Assembly (NCBI RefSeq): GCF_015163665.1
Contig: NZ_JADEUG010000005.1
Coordinates: 1 to 64,000, forward strand
DNA: 64,000 nt
Source: Xenorhabdus sp. BG5
GTDB lineage: Bacteria; Pseudomonadota; Gammaproteobacteria; Enterobacterales; Enterobacteriaceae
Reading direction: 5' to 3'
A program made the translations under genes and the position numbers. The notes beneath the pieces were generated by a model, which saw nothing but the letters and a program-made list of their open reading frames with translations, did no database searches and was not told the origin of the DNA. Below, in pieces: positions 18,101 through 30,200 of this stretch (position 1 is the stretch's first letter; each line of letters opens with the position of its first letter).

Positions 18101-21100
18101 TGCCAACGCATAAATCGTGCCTCACAATTACCAACACACTATCGTGATCTGTTCCCTGCAATGCAGGCAATAACCGATGATGATAATCACGACGAAGTTG
18201 CACCATTCCTGCTTGAACACCTGTCTCGTCACGGCATTACATTGACTTCACCGCAATCGCTCACCGATTGTCTGAAACACTATCAACCTCAGCCGGAATA
18301 CCATCACTGGTTTGCCCGTATGCTGACGTACCTTTGCCGATGCAATTTATTGACTGAACCTGCACATCATATCTATCAAGCTGGATTACCAGCCACCTCA
18401 TTCAGTCATGAAGCAAAATGCATTCCTGCACGCTGGCATTCTACGCTGCGTAATATTCTTACCGGACAACAGGCAGCCGTCACATTACTTGATGATCCGC
18501 AATTTGCACCGGAGCAACTGCTCTTTGTCCAACCAGAAACCCAGCAATGGCTGGCAGGGTTGAAACACGTCATCATTGATCTGTCCCAGCGGTTACAACG
18601 CCCCGTTACTTTGATGGAGTTCGATGCCCGCAGCGGCCTCTGTGCTCAGTGGCTGGCAGAACATATCACTGACCAACATCTGTCTTATATCGGCTTTGAA
18701 CGTTCTCAGGCTCTGATTAACCAGATGCAGACAAGATTAAGTGGCTATACTCACGCATCAGCACAATATTGGTCTGAGAAAAACCGGCCCGAATCGCAAC
18801 AACATCAGGCAGATATCATCCTGCTAAACAATGTATTACACCGTGAGGAAGACCCAACACGTTGCATCAAAGCGTTGCTTCCACTGGCACAGCCGGGAGC
18901 GCTGGTATTGGCAATGGAGTTGCAACAAGCCTCCCCTATTTCCCTGATTACCGCTGAGTTACTTTCACCCCAAGGTATTCGGTTACGTTCTGCGTCAGAG
19001 TGGTTATCTCTTCTTCCATTGCATGCGGAAACACCGATTACTATCGGCAATTTGAGTGTGTTGTTGATGCAAACAAGTGACAACGTCACCATACCTGATC
19101 GGGAAAAAATTAAATCCGCTTTGGCACAACATTTGCCAGGGTATATGATCCCACAGCGCTTGCATGTTATCCCGCACCTGCCCCTGACTCCTAACGGCAA
19201 AATCGACCGCAAGGCGCTGGCACAATCTCTTCAATGCGCCACAACATCCGCCACAAAAACAGATACAGCGACGCCTCAGCCTGAAATAACCTTACTAAAT
19301 GCGGTGGAGCAAACCGTTGCCGATAGTTGGCAACGCCTGCTAAATACAGAGCAATTGGGCCGTAACAGCGACTTTTTCCAACTTGGCGGTGACAGCCTTT
19401 TAGCTACCCGTTTGATTGGTGACCTGGCACAACTTGGCTTCAAAGGCGAACTCAGTCACCTGTTCCGTCACCCGCAATTGGCGGCGTTTGCCTCAACACT
19501 GACTTATTTATCTGAAACTGCATCAGAAGCCTATGCAATACCCGAAGAGCAAGATGAATACCAGCCTTTCCCATTGACCGAAGTTCAGCAAGCTTATCTG
19601 GTCGGGCGCTACCCTGGTTTTGCTCTGAGCGGCATTGGTGCACATTTCTTTATCGAATACCGGATAGAACAGTTAGATGTTCAGCGCCTAAATCGCGTGT
19701 TAAATCGCCTGATCCAACGTCATCCGATGCTCAGGACAGTTGTGATTAATGGACAACAACAGATATTGCAAAATGTCCCGCTTTTCTCCGTTAAACAACA
19801 CCGATTTGCTGATATGACTGAGGCAGACACCTTACGCGACCACCTGTCACATCAAGTATTAGATGTCAGTCGCTGGCCGGTGTTCGATTTCCAACTTGCA
19901 CAAGACAACAGTCCAGCCTCCCGACTCTTTGTTAGTCTGGATAACCTGCTATTAGACGGGTTAAGTATGCAGATATTACTGGCTGAATTAGAGCAGCTAT
20001 ATCTCAACGAACAGCACACATTACCGCCACTGAAAGTGACATTCCGTGATTGTGTATTACGCCAGCAACAAATGCCAGTACATCAGCGTTCACTGCAATA
20101 CTGGCGAGAGCAAGTGAAAACATTGCCATTGGCCCCGCAATTACCATTGCGTATTGCACCAGAAGATGTCCAATCCCCGCATTTTGTGCGCTATAGCGAT
20201 CGGTTATCTGCACAGGAATGGGAGCAGTTAAAACAACAGGCGGCCTCCCACCAAATAACACCTTCTGCGCTCCTGCTTGCCGCTTATGCAGCCGTTCTGT
20301 CCGCATTCAGTGCCAGACCGGAGCTAACTCTTAATCTGACGCTGTTTGATCGCCCACACTGGCATGAGGATATCAAACATATTCTGGGTGATTTCACCTC
20401 ATTGTCACTACTGGCCTGGCATCCAGAGAAAAACTGGTTATCAAGTGCGCGTCGGCTGCAACAACAGCTATGGCAAGATCTGGATCACCGCCATATTTCA
20501 GCGATCAAAGTGATGCGCGAACTGGCACAGCGCCGTGGTCCCGACGCTGCCGTTATGCCCGTCGTTTTCACCAGTGCGTTGGGAACTCACGAAGGGCAGT
20601 TCCTGTCACGTTCATCATGGATGAAACCGGTTTGGGGGATCTCGCAAACGCCACAAATCTGGCTGGATCACCAGGTTTACGAATCTGACAATGAACTTTG
20701 CCTGAACTGGGACGCAGTCGAAGAATTATTTGAGACACACCAGTTACAAAACATGTTTAACAGCTATATGACGCTATTGCGCACCCTCGCAGCACAACCG
20801 GCAAGTTGGCATTCAGCTTTGGAGCAATTGCTGCCACGCCAGCAAGACACGGTCGTTACAGATAATCCTGTTGTGGCGATGGCACCATCACGCTTAGAAG
20901 GCGCCGAACCACAAATATGCAGTGAAATTCAACGCCTGTTTTTATCTGTAACCCATTGTCCGATAAATGCACAACAGAACTTTTTTGAGGCAGGAGCCAG
21001 CTCGTTACAGCTCATTCAACTGCATAACAAATTACAACATGCGGGCTTCCAGCATCTTGCTGTTACTGATTTATTTGCTTATCCGACACCAGAAACGCTC

Positions 21101-21220
21101 AGTTTACGTTGCCGTAAAGAGACACCAGACGGAAACCACCCGTCGATCACCCTTCGTCAACGTCAACAACAAAAGCGTCTGCAACAACGGGAAAAACGTC
21201 ATAAAGGAGCTGTACAATGA
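15110..21220 (+). CDS. irp2: NRPS, HMWP2/Irp2-like: ArCP-Cy-A(Cys)-PCP-Cy-PCP
   Basis: The protein is 2036 aa, nearly the length of Yersinia HMWP2. It starts with an aryl carrier domain (GLDS, S39) that takes salicylate from the ligase. Cyclisation domain 1 has the D-x4-D-x2-S motif at D231/D236/S239. The adenylation domain (YTSGSTGMPKG near 696) has pocket residues reading D-L-Y-N-M-S-M-I-W-K, a cysteine code. Between its A8 (near 949) and A10 motifs lies a ~350-residue insert with a degenerate SAM-like motif (EFDARSG), as in the epimerase-like insert of HMWP2/PchE. PCP1 (GGDSL, S1429), Cy2 (D1611/D1616/S1619) and PCP2 (GASSL, S1965) follow. It should make the hydroxyphenyl-thiazoline-thiazoline intermediate. 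The stop overlaps the next start (ATGA). Confidence 0.93.
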   Translation: MHTDLLSPDSLRQLIAGLFNQKNILVGDHDDLIRNGLDSMQIMALLNQFRRQGHRVTLRELYQKPTLYAWSQLLQRYAPVIHTVPQDTAPQPRIVDANPFPLTAVQHAYFVGRSPEQTLGGVGCHLYHEFDGIGLEPERLEAAIHLLIQRHPMLRVRFLPDGRQQGMPRAYWKKLTVHDLRHQSIDEQQQALDNIRNQLSHRVLRVEEGETFDIQLSLFGDKQHRLHANIDLLIMDAASFSLFFTELAALIAKRNLPAISSDYDFCSYLTQYQTQFKQARQEAEVFWRHRLDTLPLAPQLPLAREPSLIKNVRIQRRCFRLSPEHWERFKQLAQQNGVTPTMALATAFAALLCRWSNATRLLFNLTLFDRAPLHNAVDNILADFTNILLLDIPGDNLPFCQLAQDAQATFTEAYEHRHWSGVEVLRELKKRGNHPHGAPVVFTSNLGRPLYGENTHDVLGKPNWGISQTPQVWLDFVAFEHENALNIQWDSNDELFPDGLMDTLFTTYQGLIKNLTENATQWNEKLPDLMPESQYRLRHQINNTAEPLPNALLHEAVFTQAERTPNAVALIAHHEQISYGDLSLAARRLAAVLQKMSVIPGDRIAISMEKGIGQIVAVLAVLYAGGVYVPVPVDQPLSRRRTICESAGIHVVIIDPKQQNNAWSQDIHCISWHQNEPLLPLTHMAKCAVTDPAYIIYTSGSTGMPKGVVISHQSALNTCLDINRRHQVQSHDRLLALSALHFDLSVYDIFGILSAGGALVLIDEAQRRDPSTWEMLIERHHITLWNSVPALFDMLLTYCEGMEVDAPKTLRTVMLSGDWIGLSLPERYRAFNPDGVLSAMGGATEAAIWSNEYIVKEIDPQWRSIPYGYPLTNQRYRVVGEDGRDCPDWVVGELWIGGAGVALGYFNDKERTTTQFVIDQGERWYRTGDLGCYHPEGWLEFMGRRDSQVKIGGYRIELGEIDAALSQVTGISKGVALARGEKEKSLVAFLELEGDTLCQRINRASQLPTHYRDLFPAMQAITDDDNHDEVAPFLLEHLSRHGITLTSPQSLTDCLKHYQPQPEYHHWFARMLTYLCRCNLLTEPAHHIYQAGLPATSFSHEAKCIPARWHSTLRNILTGQQAAVTLLDDPQFAPEQLLFVQPETQQWLAGLKHVIIDLSQRLQRPVTLMEFDARSGLCAQWLAEHITDQHLSYIGFERSQALINQMQTRLSGYTHASAQYWSEKNRPESQQHQADIILLNNVLHREEDPTRCIKALLPLAQPGALVLAMELQQASPISLITAELLSPQGIRLRSASEWLSLLPLHAETPITIGNLSVLLMQTSDNVTIPDREKIKSALAQHLPGYMIPQRLHVIPHLPLTPNGKIDRKALAQSLQCATTSATKTDTATPQPEITLLNAVEQTVADSWQRLLNTEQLGRNSDFFQLGGDSLLATRLIGDLAQLGFKGELSHLFRHPQLAAFASTLTYLSETASEAYAIPEEQDEYQPFPLTEVQQAYLVGRYPGFALSGIGAHFFIEYRIEQLDVQRLNRVLNRLIQRHPMLRTVVINGQQQILQNVPLFSVKQHRFADMTEADTLRDHLSHQVLDVSRWPVFDFQLAQDNSPASRLFVSLDNLLLDGLSMQILLAELEQLYLNEQHTLPPLKVTFRDCVLRQQQMPVHQRSLQYWREQVKTLPLAPQLPLRIAPEDVQSPHFVRYSDRLSAQEWEQLKQQAASHQITPSALLLAAYAAVLSAFSARPELTLNLTLFDRPHWHEDIKHILGDFTSLSLLAWHPEKNWLSSARRLQQQLWQDLDHRHISAIKVMRELAQRRGPDAAVMPVVFTSALGTHEGQFLSRSSWMKPVWGISQTPQIWLDHQVYESDNELCLNWDAVEELFETHQLQNMFNSYMTLLRTLAAQPASWHSALEQLLPRQQDTVVTDNPVVAMAPSRLEGAEPQICSEIQRLFLSVTHCPINAQQNFFEAGASSLQLIQLHNKLQHAGFQHLAVTDLFAYPTPETLSLRCRKETPDGNHPSITLRQRQQQKRLQQREKRHKGAVQ

Positions 21221-24200
21221 CTAACTTAACGCCTCACTACGATAATTGCGATCCCATCGCAGTGATTGGCCTTGCCTGCCGTTTTCCGCAGGCACCAGAT
21301 AGCGAGACTTTTTGGCATAACCTGCAACAGGGGGTTGAGTGTACGACGACACTTTCCCGTCAAACATTATTGGATGCAGGTATTCCTCCTGACGTCATTG
21401 ATAGTGAAAACTTTGTCAATCAGGCGGCAATACTGGAGAACGCGGAACAATTTGATGCCACACTGTTTGGCTATTCGCGTCAGGAAGCAGAAATGCTCGA
21501 TCCTCAACAGCGTTTATTTCTGCAAACAGCCTGGCATGCGCTTGAACATGCCGGTTATGCGCCACGGAATATCGCCCTGAAAACCGGTGTCTTTGGTAGC
21601 AGCCGGATCAGTACCTGGCCTTCATGGTCACAGTTTGCAATGACCGATGTTGGCAAAGTGAAAGGGTTACAGGCATTAATGAGTAATGATAAAGATTATC
21701 TTGCGACTCGTACTGCCTATAAATTAAATCTGAAAGGTCCTGCTCTCACCGTACAAACAGCCTGCTCAAGTTCACTGGTTGCCGTACATATGGCTTGCGA
21801 GAACCTGCGTTCCGGTGAGTGTGACATGGCTCTGGCCGGGGGTGTGGCGGTTTCTTTCCCACAAGAAAGTGGTTACTTGTATCAACCAGGGATGATCTTC
21901 TCACCTGACGGGCATTGTCGCCCTTTTGATAGCCAGGCAAATGGCACCTACGGCGGCAATGGTGTTGGTGTTGTTGCATTGAAACGTCTGAGTGATGCCT
22001 TACGCGACGGCGATCCCATCATGGCCGTGTTGCGTGGCAGTGCTATTAATAACGATGGCAACGAAAAAGTAGGCTTTACTGCACCTTCAGTGAATGGCCA
22101 ACGCCGTGTGATTAGCGAAGCATTACAACTGGCTGATGTCGGCATTGATGACATCGGCATGATTGAAGCGCATGGCACAGGAACACCCCTTGGTGATCCC
22201 ATAGAAGTTGATGCATTACGCACGGTATTCTCTGACCGCAGTGGATCAGTACCGCCTTGTTACCTTGGCTCCGTGAAAAGCAACATCGGCCATCTCGATA
22301 CTGCCGCAGGTATTGCCAGTTTGATCAAAGCGGTTCTGTCCGTCTGGCATGGTTACATTCCTCCAACGCTCAATGTACAGCAACCCAATCCGGCATTACG
22401 GTTGCAAGAAAGCCCATTCAAGCTAGCAACACAAGGGCAACATTGGACACAAGAATTGCGTACCGCCGGCGTTTCTTCATTCGGTATTGGCGGCACCAAC
22501 TGTCATATTGTGGTGCAATCATTACCAACAGAATTACACCGTCGCCGTATCAATCATTCACCAACAGCGCCGTTGCTGCTCTCCGCGGCTTCTGAATCTT
22601 CATTGCGTCAATTGGCACAACGCTACGCGACCGCGCTCAATAGTACCCCGGAACGTTATGCCGATCTGGCCTGGACTGCATTACAAGGGCGCGATATTTC
22701 ACTGCCCTGGCGTTTAGCGCTGACAATATCGCCACACGATATAGAGAAAAATGCGGCCAACTTATCCGCTTTCGCAGGCAATATGCCAACACCGAACATT
22801 TTTAGCGGGCAAGCTAAGAGTGAAAACAAGCAACTGTGGCAATTCAGCGGTCAGGGATGCCAATGGCCTGGCATGGGAAAAGCCATGTATGCCAGCTCTC
22901 CGGTTTTCTCCGCCATGTTAGATCGTTGCTGTGCGGCCTGTGCTTGCGAGTTAGCGCTGCCATTAAAAGCCGTTATGTTCGGCGAGCATGATGCTGCATT
23001 AGCGACTACCGAATATGCACAACCGGCTATTGTGGCACATCAAATTGCGTTGGCAGCCCATTGGCATGCACTTGGGCTCAAACCGGATTATGTACTGGGG
23101 CATTCCGTTGGTGAATTCGCAGCTGCCGTTGTTGCCGGCATTTTTACGCCTGAACAAATCATGCCGCTGGTCGCCGCTCGCGGCAAACTGATGCAAAACT
23201 GCTCCCAAGGAGGAGCAATGCTGGCAGTCTTTGCCAACGAAGAAGATATTTGTCCTGTTACTGATTCATTATCTTTGGATCTGGCGGTTTGCAATGGCCC
23301 ACAACACTGGGTTTGGGCCGGTACTGAGACAGAAATTGAGCTTCTGGCACAACGTCTGGAACAGCAGCAGATCCGCTGCCAACGGCTTAATGTTGCCTGT
23401 GCCGCACATTCAGCCATGCTTGATCCTGTTCTGGCAGACTTTTCCCTGTATTGCAGTCGGTTACAACCTGCATCGGGAGAAATTCCGCTCATTTCTACCT
23501 TGACAGCTAATCTGGCAAGTGATGAGCAATTAGGCTCACCAGATTACTGGTGTAACCATATGCGCCACACGGTACGTTATCACCAGGCCATCGAGTTCGC
23601 CCGCCAGCAAGGTGTTGCACTGTTCATGGAATTTGGGGCTGATGCACAACTAACAGGGATCGGACGACGTGTCAGCCTGCCGCAGGAAACCTGGATTGCG
23701 AGTGCATATCGTCAACGCTCCTCAGAGGCAACTCAACAAACGGCACTTATGCAGCTTTACTGTGCCGGTGCGCATCTTGACTGGTCGCATCTTTTCCCAT
23801 TTACCGGAGTAAAATGCCATGCGCCACTCTATCCATTTGATGAGCAGCATTACAGCTTCTCTGCAACCGAATTACCTGCCAATAAAACCAGACCATCTTT
23901 AGCCAATAGCCCTATTGAGCTTGATGTCAATTCCCTGCTTGATCCTGCCATTGAGCAAAGCCCTGATGCAGCAATATTGCGGGCGTTGTATACCGATGCA
24001 TTGATATATCAGTGCCATGGGCGTGACGCTGAACAAGGTTTCAGTGCCATCGACACCATTCGGGCTGGACGGCTACAACCCTGCTGGCGTCCGTTGCTGG
24101 AGCAGCTATTAACCCACTGTGTACAGCAAGGCTATTACCAGGAAATTTCCGTTCCAGCGGCAAGTAAAATATATCGTCCTTACCGTGCTTTGCCTTATGC

Positions 24201-27200
24201 CAGACGCCGGTTATTGGAGGCGCGTTTATTCGCGTCTTTCCCGGCACTGATTTATGCTGGTGAGCGTCTATTCGCTCTGTTAAGTGATCGTGCTGATCTG
24301 CCTCGTCAATCAGTGGCATCCCAAACGATGGCAAAAGCCTGGCTTCCTGCCCCCCAACCATGCCCTGATACTCACTATGTCTTGCATTGGCACCCAATAA
24401 ACACCGCGGATAGACAGAAATCTTCAACGCCCTATACGCTTCGCTCTTCAACAGCAAATAGCGAGACGATAAATCATTGGCGTCAGGCGGGTATTCAGTT
24501 ACAACCTGAAAGTGGCAATACGTTATTACTGCTCGCAGGCAACGATGTTGCAGAATTATGTGATCAGGTTATTAATGAACTAAAACGCGACGAAACAGCA
24601 TCGTTAACCGTTATAACCTGCTGCGCTCAACCAGAATCCACCTTGTTAAAAGAGGATATCAATCCCGCCCAATATGCTATTTGGGCCTTGCTGCGTGTTG
24701 CCGTTGAAGAATACCCCCATCGTCGCATTCAGGCGATTGATATCGCTGATGCCAACGACGCTGACGCTTTGTCATTCGCACTTGGCTATCTGGATGAAGG
24801 CCATCAAGTGCACAATCGCTGGCTGCGAGTACGTGGAAACCAAATCGCTGTGCCTGTTTTACAACGCCAGTCACTACCGTTATCACCGCAGCCGATATCC
24901 ATTCCTCATCAGGGTTGGCACATTATTACGGGTGGAATGGGCGGTATCGGTCGCATTTCCATCCGTTGGTTGCTGGCCCAGGGCGCACGCAAGATTGCCG
25001 TGTTTGCCCGCCGCAAACAGGCGGATTGGGATGATTTTGTGCAAGAATTGTCATTGAATAACGAATGTGAAATACGTTGGGTTAACCTTGATGTCACTGA
25101 TACGTCAGCCTTGCTAAATGCGGTGCAAACTCTGGCACAAGAAGATCGTATTGCTGGCGCGATCCATGCCGCAGGCATTGCTGACCACACCCCGCTGGCA
25201 AAACTTGAGCGTCAACACCTGTCACAAATATTATCCGTCAAAGCTCACAGCGCATCGGCACTGCAAACTGCACTCCAACAACATCATGCACAGTACCTGC
25301 TGTTGCACGCATCTGCTGCATCAATGCTAGGTGCCCAAGGACAAGGTGCTTATGCAATCGCCAACGCTTGTCTGGAATCTTTAGCGCTGACAGCACCAAA
25401 TCAATTGATGGTTAAAACGTTGGTTTGGGGCGTTTGGGGTGGCATTGGTATGGCCAGCGACCGACGGTTGGTAGAAAAACTGGCGCAAGATGGCATGTTA
25501 CCGTTCAGCACAAATGAAGGTATCTGGCATCTCAACCAATCTTTGCATACTTCATCAGCTTGCTATCTGGCAATGCGGTTAGATGAACATCACCCTGATA
25601 TTTTGCGGCGCTTACAGGCTGACGTTTCCGATACGACCTCGTCACTTTCTGCCGATAACACGTTGTATCAGGACAATGAACAACGGCTTAACTGGCTGCG
25701 TCAGCGTGTTGCAACATTATTACGTCTGGAACAGATTGAACATTTAGAGCCACAACAAGATTTATTGCAATTCGGTTTGGATTCCCTGCTATTCCTGGAG
25801 TTAAACGCGGCGATCCACCAGCAATTTGGCTTTAGGTTGACCGCTGGTTTGGCTTACCAAAATATGACACTGGCGGGGCTTAATACGCTCATTGGCGATG
25901 CCCTGCCTGAACAGCCGGTCATCTCTTCCCAGCCAGCGGTTATTGTTGACAGCGCCCAGCGCCACGCCCCCTTTCCTCTGACCCCCATTCAGCACGCCTA
26001 CTGGATTGGTCGTACACAGGCCATTGATTTTGGGGGTGTTGCTTGTCACGTCTTATTTGAATGGGATCTGGCACTGGATAGCTTTGATATTTTGCGTTTT
26101 GAACAGGCATGGAATGCGTTGATTCAGCGTCATGGCATGTTGCGCATGATAGTCGATGAAGACGGGCAACAAAGGATCTTGCCAGAAACGCCGTGGTATG
26201 TTCTGTCTCAGGCTGATTTGCGTACACTGGATGATACCGCCTGCGAACAGGTGTTAGCCCAGCGTCGCCATATTCTCTCCTACCAAGTACCACCGGCAGA
26301 ACAGTGGCCACTGTTTGATGTCTCTGTATCACTGCTACCGAATGAACGTTGTCGCTTACATATGAACCTGGATCTGTTGCAGTTTGATGTACAGAGTTTC
26401 AGGATCATGATGGATGATCTACAACTCGCTTATCATCAACAATCTCTGGCTCCACAAGCATTTACTTTCCGCGATTATGTGATGGCAGAACAAGCGCAAC
26501 GTGAAAGTAAAGCGTGGCGGGCATCATGGGCATACTGGCAGGAACAACTGCTTTCATTGCCACCGGCGCCACGATTACCGTTAGCGCCACAATTGCCTCA
26601 ACGTAGCCAACCACAATTCACAACTTATGAAGGTCGATTGGCACAATCTGACTGGCAACGTCTTAAACAAAGCTGGAAAAAATGGGGAGTCACCCCTTCT
26701 GCGGGTCTGCTGACGCTGTTTGCCCATACCCTTGAATGGTACAGCCGTCATCCGCTGTTTACGCTCAACCTGACATTCTTTAACCGGCAACCTTTCCATC
26801 CAGAGGTGCAAGAGCTGATTGGTGATTTTACCTCGGTGATGTTGATGGATTTTGATTTACGCAAGACAATGTCCCTACGAGCCAGCATGGAAAAAACCCA
26901 AGCTTTGCTCTGGCAACGGTTGAGCCATAATCATGTCAATGGTGTTGAAGTATTACGGGAACTTGGCCGCCAACAAAATGGTGAAACCCAAAATAGGCAG
27001 CCGCTGACACCGGTCGTTTTCACCAGTATGTTAGGGATGGCACAAGAAGGTGTCGCTATCAAACAATCCATCACTCAATTACTGGGTGACCCGGTCTTTG
27101 TTCTGAGCCAGACGCCACAAGTCTGGTTAGATCATCAGGTCATGGAAGTCGATGGTGATCTGCTGTTTAACTGGTATTGCATGGATGATGTGCTAGAGGC

Positions 27201-30200
27201 GGGTGTTATTGAGTCGCTGTTTGCCGCTTATCATGCACTGTTAGCGCAAATTTGCCGCCAGCCTGAACACATGGCGTATGATGACCTGCATACGCCACCG
27301 TCTGGTCATACGCGTTATGACTTCTGGCCGCAACATCCTGAATTGCGCCAAGCCGAACACTATCTGCGTGCTCAGCCTGAAATACGGTTGGCAGAAATTC
27401 AGCCACGTCAGGACGATACTCAAGGTTACAACCTGTGGTTGGTTGCAGAAGATCATTTGCCATTACCACTGCCAGAACCACGGGTTATCAACACCGATAC
27501 CTTACCGCTACCGACGTTGGCAGAACAACACGCGTTTGAACGCTCCTGGCAACATATTGAACAACAAGCATTATTTGGCCTGAGCCAAACTTTACTGCGC
27601 CATAACTTATTCACTGCGGTACAACAATATCACTCTCGTGAAGAGATTGAACAACGCTTACAACTGGCACCACAGTATCAACGCCTGCTGACTCAATGGC
27701 TGGCATTGTTCAATAGCCAGGGATTTATTGAAAAAATCGCTGACGGATACCGTTGTCTGCAACCACTTAGCCATGTTCCGGCCCCTACAGCAAAACTGGA
27801 TGACGCAGTGTGGTGTCAAACCATCAGCCGATATATAGCAACCTGCATCGAACAACATGACAGCCTGCTTGCCGGACGTGGCAATGCATTGGAACTGCTG
27901 TTCGCCGATAAACAAATCACCGCCAGCCTCTACAGTGAGAACCCCGCATTACGTTGCCTGAACCAGGCTGCCGCTGAAATTGTCCGGCAATTGAGCCAGA
28001 CATCCGAACATTTCACTGTACTGGAAGTCGGAGCAGGAACCGGGGCAACCTCAGAGAAGGTACTGGCACACAATGCACACGCCATTCAAAACTACCACTT
28101 CACTGATGTTTCACCCCTATTCCTGGATGATGCCCGCCAGTTACTCAATCACTACGGCGAAACGGTAAAATTTGCCCTGTTTGATATTAATCAGCGTATT
28201 GATTTTAGCCAGCACCCAGCATCCGGTTATGATCTGATTATGGCGGTTAACGTATTACATGACGCGCTCCATCTGAGAAATACCCTGCGACGCCTCTCCC
28301 GATTATTGAAGGCCGGTGGATGGTTGCTAATTATTGAATCAACCAAACGCGAAAGCGCCATGCAACTCACCAGTGTCGGATTTATTGAAGGGATTAACGC
28401 CTGGGTTGATGATCGCGGTGATGATCATGGTAATAGTGCATTGATGGAACTTGCGGGTTGGCGTAACTGCCTGACGCAGTCCGGTTATCGGGTTTCATTG
28501 GAATGGCCGGGTCAAAACGGGCCAGAACTGCACCAACAACTGATCCTGGCACGAGCTGAACAACAAGCACGGCTTAATATCAGTGAAATAACCACCCAAT
28601 TTTCTACCTTGCCTTACTCATTGCATATTCAACAGCAAGAGCAATTGCCGTTGATAGTGACAGCGAAAGAGAGCATGGTACAACCGTTAATCGCGGAAAC
28701 CGGACAACCAGACACAGAAGATGATCAGCTTCATGAGATTGAACAACACGTCATTACGCTCTGGCGTTCACTACTGCCTCAGTCAATACAGCGCCACAGT
28801 GACTTTTTCCAAAGTGGCGGTGACAGCCTGATTGCCACCCGAATGGTCGTGCAACTACGTCGTCAGGGTTACGAACAAGCCAATCTGCAACAGCTATTCG
28901 AACACCCTAAGTTGAGTGAATTTTGCCGTACTCTGCGGGTAACTGAACCCCGTTCAGAGACACTTGCGATATCGCAGCAAACTGAACCTGTATCTGAGCA
29001 AATTTTGCCACTGACCGCACTGCAATACGCTTATTGGCTGGGAGAGAGCCAACTGTTCCAATTTGGTAACGGTATCGCGCATTTCTATGCTGAACTGGCT
29101 ATCAACGGGCTTGACCTGCCTCGTTTCACCGCCGCCTGGAACCGTGTGATAAACCATCATGCGCAATTACGCGGCTATGTGAAGGATGGGCAATATCGTA
29201 TTTTGCCGCAAGTGCCCCGCTATACACCAACCGTTATTGATTGCCGTGCCATGATGCCAAATGAACGCGAAGCGCAACTGCATCATGCCCGCGACACGCT
29301 ACGTACTCAAGGTGTTCCCAGCGACAACTGGCCGCTGTTTGATTTAACCCTGTACCATACCGATGATCAGGCATATTTATTGCATTTGACCATTGACCTG
29401 TTGGTTGCGGATGGTAAAAGCCTGGCGTTAATCCTGCGCGATTTACACCATTGGTATCAGGAACCTGACTGGCAGCCAGCGCCACCAGCAGCAACAATTG
29501 GCGACTATATTCAGGCACTGGAGAATGAAGAAACCGGAGAAACCTGGCAACAAAGCCGGCAATACTGGCTTGATCGCTTACCTTCGTTGCCGGATGCTCC
29601 AGTGTTACCACTACAAGATCACCAGTCACAGCAACTCAATCAACAGTGCCTGACCGGACATATCAGCCCACAACAATGGCAGTGTTTGCAACAGCGTGCA
29701 GCAGAATACCGCGTATCACCGTCACAAGTGATGCTGACGCTATTTACCCATGTTTTATCCGTATGGAGCAGCAACGAGCATTTTACAATCAATGTCCTGC
29801 ATGGTAACCGCCTGTTAATGCCTCAGCATTGCGATATGTTAGTCGGCAATCTGTCTACCACATCATTGCTGGAAGTGGATCTGCGTAATATCACAGGGTT
29901 CAGTGAGGCTGTAAGCCGGATACAGCGGCAATGGCTGGCCGATCTTCAACACGCGCTGTTTGACGGGCAACGGGTACTCAGGGAGAAAAACCAACACCGC
30001 CACAACCTCAACGCAGGTATGCCAATTGTATTCAACGATACAACCGGCACAGCGGGTAAAGGACCAGCAGGGTTGGGAACACTCAATCTCTTTGGTGCGC
30101 AAACGCCGCATGTTTATCTCGACTGTATGTTAATTTCCGGCACAGAAGGTGGTGTCACCATACAATGGGCGATCTTGCCACAACTGTTCCAGCCTCAAGT

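Noticed and set aside
18100-19150. Active methyltransferase inside the HMWP2-like adenylation domain
   Set aside because: The expected glycine-rich SAM motif is degenerate (EFDARSG), as in HMWP2/PchE, so it is described as an epimerase-like insert.
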